Positions 12,601 through 22,222 of a stretch of 64,000 nucleotides of DNA are shown here, piece by piece. Source of the stretch: Aphelocoma coerulescens. Taxonomy: Eukaryota; Chordata; Aves; Passeriformes; Corvidae. Location of the stretch: assembly GCF_041296385.1 (NCBI RefSeq), contig NC_091016.1:16343497-16407496 (forward strand), written 5' to 3'. The stretch's first letter is position 1. Every line of letters begins with the position of its first letter. The notes under the pieces are model-generated. The model had not been told where the DNA came from. It searched no databases and saw nothing but the letters and a program-made list of their open reading frames with translations. A program made the position numbers and the translations under genes.

Positions 12601-15600
12601 CCATGAGAAGCCATGGCCAATTCAGCTCAGCTTAGCTCCACTGGCTAAGCTTAAGCCAGCCCAAATCTTTCCCCTGCTCCCAGCAGCACAAAGACAAAAA
12701 CACCCTTTTGATGTTTTTGCTCCCCAGAGCAGCATTTCACTACAGAACTCGGATAGTCCTCCCCAGCTGGCATATTTAGCACCGCACCATTTGGATTTTC
12801 TAATTAAAGCTCATGTGAAACATTTTTATTCCAGGGTATAACAAAGAACTGAATCTCAGCTAACTGAAAATATCTAAAACTGTAGGATCTATGGCAAACC
12901 CAAAGTTCAGACATCTACAAATTACCAGACTCCTGGGAAAGACTAACATGTCTCAGGCTGTGTACTCCACCTCCTAAAATTTAAAGGTATAAAATTACCT
13001 TTCAAAGGTGCACGTCTCCCCCTCAGCAACTTAAAGCAGAGGACTTAGGGAGAGCAACCAACCTGAAGAAATTTATAGAATCCACAAAAGAAACCTGCCT
13101 GCATGTCCTGTAGCAACCTGCCTGATAGTTAGAGAGCATCCTTGCAAAGTATTAATTCCAAGCCTATATGACACTTAATTATTGCATTGTAATCTTTCAA
13201 TTACTTTATTTCAATAGGCAACTAGTCAGGGACACTGCTGTATAACTCAAGAGAAAACCTTTTTTAAAATTGCTGGATTTCAGACCATATTTCCTGGAAA
13301 TATTAATACTGATGGGAAAGGATTTCATTTTTCCAGATAAATTAAGTGCAACAAAAGCTGTGTGCTGTAGTAGTTTTGGCTGTTCTGTGATTACACCATC
13401 TCACCACCACACAGTGTGGGAATGAGCCCCTAAAGGTGCACAGAGAAAGAAATCCCTCACAATTTAACACACCTCATTACAAGACCAAGTGTTAGTCTCG
13501 AAAATTTGAAAAAGAATTCTTCAGCTGTTTAAAGTCTTTTAATGTAAAACCCTGCAGCAGTACTATAAAAATAAAGAAGACAAAGCCATTTCTTCAGCCA
13601 TCCTAATGTGATACAAGAGGACAAAAGCTCTAATGGGGAAGGCTTTAAGCAGTTACACACTGCTTTCCTCTACCTGTGTTCATTGCTGTGGCTCAGTCCA
13701 CAACAAGTAGCAACTCCCACCTCCAAGCTCCTGGCAGCTACACCCTCACATAATGTGCCAAGCTACATCGAATCACATGAAGTTGCTCAAGCAACTTTTC
13801 TTACTCGTGAGCAGCCACACTGGCCTTCAGAGGGCATTTCTGCTGCAGAAAGCCCCGGCTGAGCCAAGGGGGAGCTTTAGCTCAGTAAGAACCAGCAGGT
13901 GAACCAGAGCCAAATGCTGTTATTTCCTTCCTGATCTTAGGCTTACAAGAGCCTTTTGCTCATTTTACAAAATAGAATTTAGTGACCTTCCCCTTACTAC
14001 TACACCCTAATGGTTTCTCCATACATTTTCTTGCTTCCTTGATAATGCTCAGAAACAATTCATCTCAGTACGACAAGCTCCTGAGAGCGTGTCCTGGTGG
14101 GAAATGCAGTAGTTTGCCAGGTTATTCTCCTGACCAGGAGTTACAGTGCAATAAATCCAAAAGCATTGAAGCTCACAGGTCCCCAGAATCCTACTGCAAG
14201 GGGCCTCAAACAAAAAAGCATCAGATGACTCAGTTGCTCATGGTTTAGCTGTGTTGGGAGACGTGCACACAGGATGTTCTGGATCAGGGACCTGAACTGT
14301 TGCCATGTTTCTGCAGCCAGTGTTCGAATCAAGAGGTGAAAGGACAAAACCAGAGCCTCATAAGAGAAAAACAGCCACTTGGCTGTGGCCAAGTACTGCC
14401 TTCACCATGCTTGAAAAGAAAACCAGCAACAGCAAACCTGTTTAATTCTGTCTGTTTCAAAGGCCTATGACTTCCTTTTATGTATGCAAAGAACTAAGTG
14501 GCATTTAGTGTCTGCTGAAGAACCAGACCCAAGGCTGAGCAATATCTGGATGTCAAAGACCTGACATGGGATCCAGAAGAAGGTGTTGATCCCACTCTAC
14601 AGAGGAAATAGATCCCTAAAGTCTGTGCTCAGACAAGATCTTCCTTTCAACAGGAAATAATGAAAACAAAACCCTGGCCAAAATCCTGATTGCTGGGTGC
14701 TGGACACAGGGCTGTATACACATGCCATAAGCTTGGGATCCACTGATGGGCATCATTCCTTGGGAGGAGACACTCCTTATGTTCTCTGGAAGACCCGGGG
14801 AGGGTTTCCACTTTTGCTGTCAAAACAAAAGTGGCCAGAGATATTACAATTACTGCACTTCTGAACTGGTGCCCTCTCCAGGAACGGGAAATTAAGGTCA
14901 GAAATATTCATCCCTGTTAAAAGACATCACCACTGAGTGGTACCGTGGATGGGGCTGGAGCTCGCTCCCACTGGATGAAGCACAACTGCAGCACTCAAGA
15001 GCCTTTAAGACAGATATGGCCTGGACAAAACTCAAAAGCAGTCAGGGCGGCCACGGCAAATTTTACTCCTGCTTCATGTTGAGTGGTGAAGTTGGAGGAA
15101 AAGAAAAAGATCTTCGTTTAAAAGAAAAAAAACTCCCTTCTGCCGTGAAAGCCTGGGACCGTTCCCCACCTGTGGAGGATCCTGAGCCATCCCGGGACCG
15201 GGCAGCACCCGCGCCCGCCGCCGGCAGAGCCCAAGCTGGCCATCCCAGCCGATCTCCGCAGGTCGAAAGGCGGCCGCCCGCGAGGCAGCGCCCAGGCAAG
15301 AGGCTTAGCCAGGGTTATCCCGGCTTCGCATTTTCTCCCCGCTTCCAGCATTTCGCAATTCCCGGCTTGTTTCCTCCCAGCGCCGCCCAACCGAAATCCT
15401 CGCTTTCTCCCCCAAAGTCGGGCGCTGGCGAAAACTCTGCCCCGCGGGACGCCTCCCGCGCAGCCCGGCGGCAGCAGCGGGCGGTCCCGCCGGGGCGCGG
15501 GGGATGCGCGGCCGGGACGCCTTACCCGAGACATTGAGGCGGCCGCCGAGGAACCAGCGGGCGGAACCAGCGGGCGCGCCGGGCTGGCAGGCCGTGTGGA

Positions 15601-15820
15601 AGGGACTGTCCCAGCGCAGCCACCCCCGCGCCGCGTCCGCCCAGAACCCGGCGGGGTCGCGGGCCGCCCGCTCCCGCCAGGCCCGGTACTCGCCGGGCGG
15701 CAGCGCCCCGGGAGCCCCCGCCTGGCTGCAGCAGCACCGGGCCGCCACCGGCAGCCGGCCCGGGGGGCGCGGGCGGCTGAGGGCGCGCAGAGCCCGCGCT
15801 CGGGCGGCCACCAGCGCCAT
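496..15820 (-). CDS. ACSS1: ACSS1, mitochondrial acetyl-CoA synthetase (5' part, exons 1-5)
   Basis: The enzyme makes acetyl-CoA from acetate, CoA and ATP through an acetyl-AMP intermediate in the mitochondrial matrix. Five exons join in frame: 15526-15820, 12280-12376, 3867-4066, 2585-2760 and 496-648 (295+97+200+176+153 = 921 bp, 307 codons). All introns are GT-AG. The product starts with an Arg-rich, acid-free presequence, then shows [54 protein letters not shown] and the adenylate-forming A3 motif [11 protein letters not shown] (residues 280-290). It fits mitochondrial ACSS1 better than cytosolic ACSS2, for example in [24 protein letters not shown] and [20 protein letters not shown] residues. 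The family is about 690 residues long, so roughly 45% is here; exons 6 onward lie left of the window. No frameshift or stop was seen. Confidence 0.95.
649..2584 (-). other. ACSS1 intron 4
   Basis: A 1.9-kb GT-AG intron. Open frames here are short and unrelated to any family I recognise. No repeat was identified with confidence. Confidence 0.85.
2585..2760 (-). CDS. ACSS1: ACSS1 coding exon 4
   Basis: This 176-bp exon encodes residues 199-256, including [20 protein letters not shown], a DEAVKNCPS stretch, and [10 protein letters not shown] followed by a DIPLEE ending. The acceptor is CTTTTTAG and the donor is GTATGT. It ends in phase 0. It was found by following ACSS1 homology and phase and has no substantial open frame beyond the exon itself. 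Confidence 0.95.
2761..3866 (-). other. ACSS1 intron 3
   Basis: A 1.1-kb GT-AG intron. It contains an old antisense CR1 fragment (about 2985-3250) and a short C run near 2982-2990. Nothing else was recognised. Confidence 0.85.
2985..3250 (-). mobile_element. Old CR1 LINE fragment, antisense
   Basis: The sequence follows the reverse complement of a diverged CR1 3' region. It has CCACTCCAATGTCTATCACA, then ATGAGGAAGTCTCTCCCAAC followed by ATCCAGCCTA, and later GGAGAACAGCTTCTTCCTAG. These correspond to the CR1 antisense blocks reading roughly 'attccaatgctcaac... aggaagttttTCCTAAtatccaacct... gagaacag'. Divergence is high, so the boundaries and subfamily are uncertain. Confidence 0.55.
3867..4066 (-). 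CDS. ACSS1: ACSS1 coding exon 3
   Basis: This 200-bp exon encodes residues 132-198. It contains [30 protein letters not shown] and [20 protein letters not shown], followed by AESLAGRI. These are the N-terminal AMP-binding-domain blocks shared by acetyl-CoA synthetases. The acceptor (CCGCAG) follows a pyrimidine-rich tract and the donor is GTGAGT. Codon 198 is split, with T here and CT in exon 4. Confidence 0.95.
4067..12279 (-). other. ACSS1 intron 2
   Basis: An 8.2-kb GT-AG intron. Its plus strand looks relatively rich in C and A, which is the complement of a T/G-rich sense strand. No clear transposon was recognised. It contains the longest plus-strand open frame of the window outside the CpG islands (10445-11164), which has no recognisable domain and a non-ATG first codon. 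Confidence 0.85.
12280..12376 (-). CDS. ACSS1: ACSS1 coding exon 2
   Basis: This exon is 97 bp and too short to stand out as an open frame. It encodes residues 99-131: [18 protein letters not shown], then WERDEPGT and VHVTYR. The acceptor is a T-rich tract ending in ACAG and the donor is GTATGG. Codon 99 (Val) is split 1/2 with exon 1, and codon 131 (Arg) is split 2/1 with exon 3. The sequence is almost identical to the same segment in vertebrate ACSS1, which fixes the exon beyond doubt. Confidence 0.95.
12377..15525 (-). other. ACSS1 intron 1
   Basis: A 3.1-kb GT-AG intron, AT-rich in the part near exon 2 and GC-rich from about 15170 where it enters the promoter CpG island. No repeat or second exon was recognised. 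Confidence 0.85.
15526..15820 (-). CDS. ACSS1: ACSS1 coding exon 1 (start codon, mitochondrial presequence)
   Basis: The ATG is read on the minus strand at 15820-15818, with G at +4 but C at -3. It is followed by 98 codons plus one base. Residues 1-43 hold seven arginines and no acidic residue, with many Ala, Leu and Pro, as expected for a matrix-targeting presequence. The first acidic residue is Glu44. Residues from about 44 to 98 match the acetyl-CoA synthetase N-terminal region: [16 protein letters not shown], then [10 protein letters not shown]. The exon ends in TCGG followed by donor GTAAGG. Translation upstream of this ATG in the same frame is also open but is low-complexity GC-rich sequence without family similarity, so this ATG is preferred. 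Confidence 0.9.
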
Positions 15821-15869
15821 GGGGACACAGCGCTGCGCCGCTGTCCCCGCCGCGCCCGCCCGGACCGGG

Positions 15870-15928
15870 AGAGCGAGAGGGACCGAGCGAGCGAGCGATA
15901 GAGAGAGAGAGAGACAGAGAGAGAGACC
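15870..15928. repeat. (GA)n / GCGA simple repeat in ACSS1 5' region
   Basis: Imperfect GAGC/GAGA units turn into two runs of GA separated by one GACA. On the ACSS1 sense strand this is a CT-rich tract lying about 50-110 nt before the start codon, so it is in the 5' UTR or core promoter. It could bind GAGA-type or pyrimidine-tract factors, but that is inference. Confidence 0.85.
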
Positions 15929-15967
15929 GCCTGCGGGGAGGGGCTGCCCCGGCGGGGCGGCTCCGGG

Positions 15968-16085
15968 AGCGCCGCACCCCGCACACCCCGCACCCCGAGA
16001 GCATCCCGCGCCCAGGGACTCCCCGCATACGGGAGCACCCCGCACCCTCAGGCACCCCGCACCCAGGGACATCCTGCCCCTCCCG
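15968..16085. repeat. Degenerate GCACCCC minisatellite upstream of ACSS1
   Basis: Repeated CACCCCGCAC-type units recur with interruptions: CCGCACCCCGCACACCCCGC, later GAGCACCCCGCACCCTCAGG, then CACCCCGCACCCAGGGACAT. It lies on the outer edge of the ACSS1 CpG island. Such C-rich arrays are unstable and are often poorly assembled. Confidence 0.65.
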
Positions 16086-16130
16086 GGAGAAACCCCGAGA
16101 GATACGCCTGCACCTGGAGAGATAGACCCA

Positions 16131-19100
16131 GCAGTTCCCTCTGTGGGGATATCACCTGCACGGACGTGCAGGCAAGGGTGCACCCCTGTTCACACCCTCG
16201 CCACCACAGCACGGCTGCCCAGGTACAGCCAGGCATTTAAACATAAAAAGCAGCTCTCGACACACATGCACCCTGTCCTATCTCCAGCCGGTGTCCATCA
16301 CCAATCACCCGGACACTGAGCACAAGATGAACATGGCCAGTGGCACAGTTCTCATGCACAGACAGTCCTTGTGCTCGTGGGCAGGTGGCAAACACATTTT
16401 GCCTTCGTACACCACCATAAACATGGATGTCATAACCCTGTCCCCTCTGCTCAAAATGGGATGTCTCTAAGTGGGGCACACATCCACTTGTTGCTTGGCA
16501 GCCCTGCGAGCACCATCATTACCCCAGCATGGAAGTCCTGGCTTTAGTATCACAACACTTCTTCCTCCATATTAATCTAGGGACCAGATTTCACCCCAGC
16601 TTCATGGTGCAACCCTCAACAGTGAATAGCGAGGTTTTACAGCAGGTAGCAGAGCTTATTCATTGTGCATAGCAGGAACATGCTCTTTCCTGTCATGAAT
16701 AAACTAATTCTCTTAGACAGCTTGGCCCAGCCTCCCAGCACGGAGTTTGAAAGCTCAGAGGGGTATGGTCTGGGCATCCTTAAGAAGCGCCAGACTACCT
16801 AAGCACCAAATCTACTCACTCCCAAGGTTTGGGTAGGCAAAGCACATTTCATGTTCAGAATTAAAAACTTGAAATAACTCCATACGCTATGAAGCTTCTT
16901 CTGGCTGTGGTAGAGACAAAGAGGGTTCTAAAAATATCACCAGGCACTTTTTTGTGTGTGATTTTTGTGTGATTTTCTGACACGGCTGAACTTTTCTACT
17001 GTGTTTTATAGGTAACAAACAAGAATAAATACACTTTTAATTTCCTTGTAAAGCTGGCATTAGCACACGGCTGCTGTAGTTCGGTATCGCTTCCTTGTGT
17101 TTTGACTGTCGCTTTTTGCTTTGCCCAAGCCCTAAATTCCAAGCAGCAGCAGGTGTGCCACCTGGTGCCAGACAGGGGCACGGAGAGCACTTCAGCTTTC
17201 ACTTGGTTTGCTCAAGGATTGCTCAAAAGTTTTTTATCAAAGATGAATTATATGCAAATCCCACCCCTTTCAGGATTTTTGAGGAATGCTTTTCACGAAA
17301 CAAACAAATGAATTCTCAAAAAAATAAAGCAAGAATTTAAATTATTTGGCCTTAAAGCTTACCTGCTTCATTTGTGGACCTTGAGATCTGGGAATGATGC
17401 CCTTCTCTGGTTTTCTTCCACCAAGGCTCATTTTCCTTTTCTACCAGCAAGTTCTGTTTTGCTCATGACTCACCAAAACATCCTCCGCTCTCAAGTTTTG
17501 GCTGCCTTTTTCCTCAGAGATAACCATGACCAGCAGCAACACAACCCAAATCCAGTCTGGAGGCCACCTGATCACCCCATTCAGATGGGTTGCTGGGCAG
17601 AACAAGCACAATCCCAAATATCCTTTCTTGCCTCCAGAAGAGCTGAGGAGAGGGGGAAAGAGTCCCTGAGATTTTGCAATGCCTACTTGTTCTAGCTCTG
17701 ACTTTCTGAACAAGTGAGTGAAGGCTGGCATCAGGCTGTTGACTTTTTGAGAACCAAGGGCTGTTACAGCAATTCTCGTTCTTAAGTATTTTGAGTATGC
17801 CAGGAAAGGCTGGTGCTGGATAGAAGACAGGTCACAGAATTGCCTCCTGCATTCACTGCATCTCTCTCCATTCTTAGGGCTCTCTGGCATTATGGAGTCC
17901 CAGCTCTGGAGAAATCTGGTGACTGTGATCTGAAAATGCCACCTCTGTGTGGCAGCTTCCAAAGGCTTGTGGCTGCCAGGGCAGAAGAAGTCATTCCCTG
18001 ATGCAGCCAAGTCCCCTGGCACAGTCTCCCAGACCAGCCAGGCGATCTCACTGCCCTGCAGGAGATTTTAGTAGGTAATAGGCACAGCTGCTGAATAGCT
18101 GCAGATCTTGGCCTGGATTAAGGGTCTTCTGTGCTGTTATCATGGCAGGCACTGATGAGCAATGCCAGTAGTGGGTTGAGTAGGGCCTGAGTTTAGCTGC
18201 AGATGTCTGCCGACAGAGCTATAGCAAAAAAAAAAAAAAAAAAAAATCAAAACCAGAACCAAAACCCACCAACTCCACATCTTTATACTCTTATTCTTAA
18301 CTGCTACCAGGAGTTACTTATTGGCCTCATCTTTGATTCCTGTCAACATAGAAAAGACTTACCCAATGAGGTGTTATGTTTCTCAATTGCTCATCCCCCT
18401 GTTTGTCCCTTAATGATCTAAAAGAAGAATAGTAAGGTTGTGAAGTCCAGGACAGTCTCTTGGTTATCACTGTTCTGTTCCTGTCCTTTCCAATGGTCTC
18501 CTCACATGGTGTGCACACAGTTGATATCTGACTCCACAAAGAAAGCCAGGGCCAGGCAGAAACACCACCACAGAGCTAAGTACATGCTGGTCTGTGTTAG
18601 AAATCCTCCCAAGTCACAACTAACCCAGATTTTAATAAAATCTTTTGATCATTTTCAGCTACATTTGTGCCTGCAGATTAAATTGGACATGTTCCCAGGT
18701 GGCTGTTTGTCTTGGGGTGTTTATATGATAATACTGTATTTCCCTATATCTGCTTTATGCCCAGAAATGGGTCCCATAGCTTTAAGCTGGGTCCAGGAGA
18801 GGGGGGAGAGAAACCAGGCGAATTCTTCAGTGCAGTTTGTGTTCAAGGGCTCACACACACTCCCCCGCATTCTCACCGCTGCAGAGCCGAGGGAGCACCT
18901 TCCTGCTTTTAGCCAGCCTCTTGGCTGAGGCAACAAATTTTCCCAGGACTGCATACTGAAATCCTCTGGAACTTCTTCTTCTTCTGGAACTGTTCAGCCC
19001 GGCTGTGATCCGAGAACCAGATCACTGGACCCCGTGGATCAGCAGGGAGGCTGCGGGGATGTCGCATCCCAGCCTCGGACCTTGTTAGGGGCCGAGCCAG

Positions 19101-21129
19101 CTACAGACAGAACTCTAAATCCACCAGCTTTCTCCACATCGAGGAGGTTTATTATCTAACATTACCCATTTTTTGTCTTTGCCCTACCAGCACTCTGCTT
19201 GTTAAATAAACAGGTTTTTTCACTTTCATCCAGGAAATTCCTTTAGTATTGGTGGGGGAGGGAGTGCTAAAACCTGCCTTCTTTCAAGGAGACATTCATT
19301 ACAGGACGTTTCCTCCTAAACTTGTCTCAAACCAAGACACTGTTCCAGCAGGTTTCTAAGCCCATTCAGCTCCATCGGCAGAAAAGGGAAGTTCAGACCA
19401 AGGATGAAATAAAGCTAAAATGCAGTTCTTCAGGTGCCACTTTGACAGATCAGCATGGACCTTGTGTCCAAAGCAATGGGAACTGCTGCAGGTTTGAAGG
19501 AGCTGAGTACCTGAGCTAATCTGGGACGTGAATCTTTGTCAGATCTGATCACGTCTCGTCCCACCTGAAACAAAGGTCAAAACTGTGTCAAAAATATAGA
19601 TTTGCTGCACTTCCACTTATGAATGTGTAATAAAAAATAAATGCCCAGTGAGTGGCAAGGGAGAAAATTGATACTTAAAAATATCCAGAAAACTACACTG
19701 CTTTTATACAGGCCAGGCCATCAGCTGTCCCATTCGGAGGAGTTTTCTGCTCAAGGCTGTATTTCAAACCAAGGGGATTCAGTGCTGCTGCTGATACTGA
19801 TCAACACAGAACTTCCTTCCCCATTTGGCTGCTCTCCTGCATCAGCAGCCCACACTGGGTCTGCTATGTGCTTTGTCCCAGAAAGTCCTTGCTGAATCTC
19901 CACATCACACTGGCTTCCTCTTGGGCAGCATTTGGGGCTGCCCAACCTGAGGGTGGACTAAGGCTGCAGCATTAAACCCTTTATCCCCTCCAGACTGGTA
20001 CTGTTGCTCAATCCAATTCTGCTGCTGGGTCTGTGCTTGGTGCTCCACCAGCACTGTGAAAGAGAGATCTGAAGGATACTGAGAAGTAAGATGACCTCTT
20101 GGGGGATAACAGCTCCCTCATCTCATTTTGGTTTGCCCGCTTTCTTTGCCCCTCAGACTCAGCACCATGAACCAGTGCTTGGGAATACAAGTGATGGGCT
20201 CTTGACTGGCAGCACGGAGAGCCCACATGGCAACTGCTAATCATCTCTCTATCACATACCTGGAATGACAGGAACCTCAGCATGGGGTGCAACTACCAGT
20301 GTCTAACAGCCTAGGACCTCCAGGATGAGCTGCTACAGGGCTGGAGATTCCCTGGAGTCTCTGTGGAATGCTTCCACTGAGCAAGTCCTCAATGCAGGAG
20401 GCTCCAACCAGTGGAGGAACATTGTGGGGGCCTGTTCTCCCAGATCTGAGTGGCTGGGGGTGGCCATGGTTGTGGTGGGCACAAGCGTGTCTGCAGGTTT
20501 GTTAATCTTCATAACATCTCCTGTGTTACCACTCTGGCCCCAAGGGACTGCTTTGGTGGTGGGGAAAAGTCTTGGCTAGGAGATATACCCCACAAGGGAT
20601 TGGGGAGCACTGCAGTCCTGTGGAAGCTGGTGTGACATCCCACTCATGAGACATATGGCAACCTCCATCTATAGATCAACACCAGGTTGGGCCACTCCGA
20701 TGGGCACAGGGAGAAGGCACCAGTGTGTTGCAGGGAGGGTCTGGCAGCAGTGTCCCTTGCAGTGTGTTTTGTGAAGGTGTATAAGGCACAGAACAGTGCC
20801 CATCCAGGGTTTGGGACAGAGGTGTGAGGACCAGCTGGAATATGGGAGATTTGCAGTGAAAAGGGGACAAGAAGGCACAGCTATGAGCATTGCACAGCAC
20901 ATCTGTAGGAGCCACGTGTTTATCTGTGCTTCAAGTACAATGTGATTGGCAGCAAGCTGGAGCAGGGAGAAAGAATGGCACCTCTCTGGAGCAGGGGTAT
21001 AGCTGTGCCCCTCAGGGTAGGGGAACAGGGAAACTGCCCAGGGACAGGCACACTGCTCAGCTGCATGCAGGGACAGGCTCACTTGTCTGAGCTATTTCTG
21101 GGTGCTGCACCCAGCTGTGAGCTGCTGGG
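16131..21129. other. Intergenic region between ACSS1 and TTBK1 promoters
   Basis: About 5 kb with no recognised gene, RNA or transposon. The only clear low-complexity element is an A run near 18226-18246. Open frames are short, overlap in several frames and show no family resemblance. Confidence 0.6.
18226..18246 (+). repeat. Poly(A) tract
   Basis: About 21 consecutive A residues followed by A/C-rich sequence (TCAAAACCAGAACCAAAACC). No retroposed gene or SINE body was recognised upstream, so it is annotated only as a simple repeat. Confidence 0.85.
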
Positions 21130-21720
21130 CTTGTTCCCAGCCCTGGCAGGGCAAGATCTGGCCCTGTATGGATGGGGAATGGTTTTGATCCTGATGGTGC
21201 AGTGTCCAGGCCAGTGCTGGTGGTGCTGGTCCTGGTCCCAATGTAGTGTCCTGCCCAGACTCTGTTGATGCTGCCACTTGCAGTGCAGCAGAGTGCACCA
21301 GTCCCTTGTTGGCCCTGGCCCCAGAGGACTGGAGTAAAAAGCTGCAGGCCAGCACTGCTGGGGCTGACTCCACTGCCAGCTCAGGGCAGTGCTAGGCCCA
21401 TAGTGGTGACGCTACCAGTCCCTGTGCAATGCAATGCCCAGCATCAGGCAGATGTGCTGGCTCTGGCCTCGGTCCCAACAGTGCAGTCACCTGGCCCTGT
21501 GCAGACTGTGCCAGCGCTGGCGCCAGTCCCAGGGCAGTGCAGTGCCCAGGGCCATGCTGGTGATGCCAGAGCTGATGCCACCAGCGCAGAGATGAGCACC
21601 AATCCCCGTCCTGGCAGGGCCCGTGATCGCGTTGGCAGTGCCGATGCCGGTCCCGTTCCCGGTCCCAGGGCGGGGCAGTGCCGTGCCGGTCCTGTTCCCC
21701 GTCCCACGCCGAGTCCCAGC
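21130..21720. repeat. Degenerate GC-rich tandem repeat
   Basis: Phrases such as GCAGTGC, CCAGTCCC, GGTGCTGGT and CTGGTCCCA recur many times at variable spacing, roughly 30-50 bp, for example around 21200-21240, 21285-21320, 21400-21440 and 21500-21560. The pattern looks like a decayed minisatellite leading into the CpG island. The unit length could not be fixed by eye. Long frames in both directions across it are repeat artefacts. Confidence 0.55.
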
Positions 21721-21859
21721 ACCCAGAGTCGCGGCGCGTTGCGGTGCCCAGCCGCATGTGCCGCCAGTCGGTGCCCGGTGCCGGTGGAGGCGGGGCGGGC
21801 CCGGGGCGGGCCCGGCCGGGCGGGGACGGCCCGCGGGTGATGTCAGGCTGATGCTGTCG

Positions 21860-22064
21860 GTGCGGCGCGCGGTGCATTGTGGGCGAATCCCGCCGCCCGC
21901 CGCGGCTCCGAGGGGGAGGATGCGCTCGGGGCCGGCCCGTCCCACAGCCGCAGCCGCAGCGCGCCGGGCCGGCGGCACCGCGCCCGAGGAGCCGCACTGA
22001 AGGGCGTGGGGCATGCGCTGCCTGCGCAGGCCACAGCGGGAAGCGCCGGCGGCGGCGGGGCCAG
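21860..22064 (+). other. TTBK1: Candidate non-coding exon 1 of TTBK1
   Basis: A consensus donor (CCAG followed by GTGAGC) sits at 22064/22065 inside the CpG island. The exon start is not visible; the left limit is only a guess near the TGCATTGTGGG motif. Spliced to the acceptor at 38451/38452 it would give a 5' leader containing an ATG at 22013 that opens a short upstream reading frame, closing in the next exon. No TTBK1 coding sequence is present here. Only the donor match and context support this. Confidence 0.4.
21873..21883 (+). promoter_or_regulatory. Partial ZNF143/Staf-like core
   Basis: TGCATTGTGGG resembles one half of the Staf/ZNF143 binding site (TGCATT.TGGGA...). The distal TGTAGT block is absent, so this is weaker than the site at 22204-22222. 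Confidence 0.35.
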
Positions 22065-22070
22065 GTGAGC

Positions 22071-22125
22071 CGGGCCGGGCCGGGCCGGGCCGCGGCGGGC
22101 ACGGGCGGGGAAGGGAGGGAGGGAG
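22071..22125 (+). repeat. (GCCGG)n and (GGGA)n simple repeats
   Basis: Four to five GGGCC/GCCGG units directly after the candidate donor are followed by GGGAGGGAGGGAGGGA near 22110-22125. The G-run density here could support a G-quadruplex at the start of the inferred first intron. Confidence 0.7.
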
Positions 22126-22203
22126 GGACCGTCCCGCCGGCGACCTGCGAGATGCGGGAGCGGGGACCGCACCGGGCCGTGCCGCGCCGGGGCTGCGCGC
22201 GGG

Positions 22204-22222
22204 GCACTGCGGGAGATGTAGT
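22204..22222 (-). promoter_or_regulatory. ZNF143/Staf (SBS-like) motif
   Basis: On the minus strand the sequence reads ACTACATCTCCCGCAGTGC, close to the known ZNF143/Staf consensus (ACTACAATTCCCAGCATGC-like). These sites are typical of CpG-island promoters, including bidirectional ones. A partial second core, TGCATTGTGGG, is at 21873-21883. Binding is not shown by sequence alone. Confidence 0.65.

Larger units (their letters stand above)
15170..16130 (-). promoter_or_regulatory. ACSS1 CpG-island promoter
   Basis: GC content and CpG density rise sharply here relative to both flanks, and the island surrounds ACSS1 coding exon 1 and its ATG at 15820. This is the expected architecture of a broad housekeeping-type promoter. 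The transcription start site is not visible from sequence alone; no TATA box was seen close upstream of the ATG. Long frames through the island are compositional artefacts. Confidence 0.8.

Noticed and set aside
15118..16183. 306- and 292-codon minus-strand frames and a 271-codon plus-strand frame around ACSS1 exon 1
   Set aside because: Only 15526-15820 in one frame matches ACSS1. The rest are read-through of the CpG island, intron 1 and promoter, or shadow frames.
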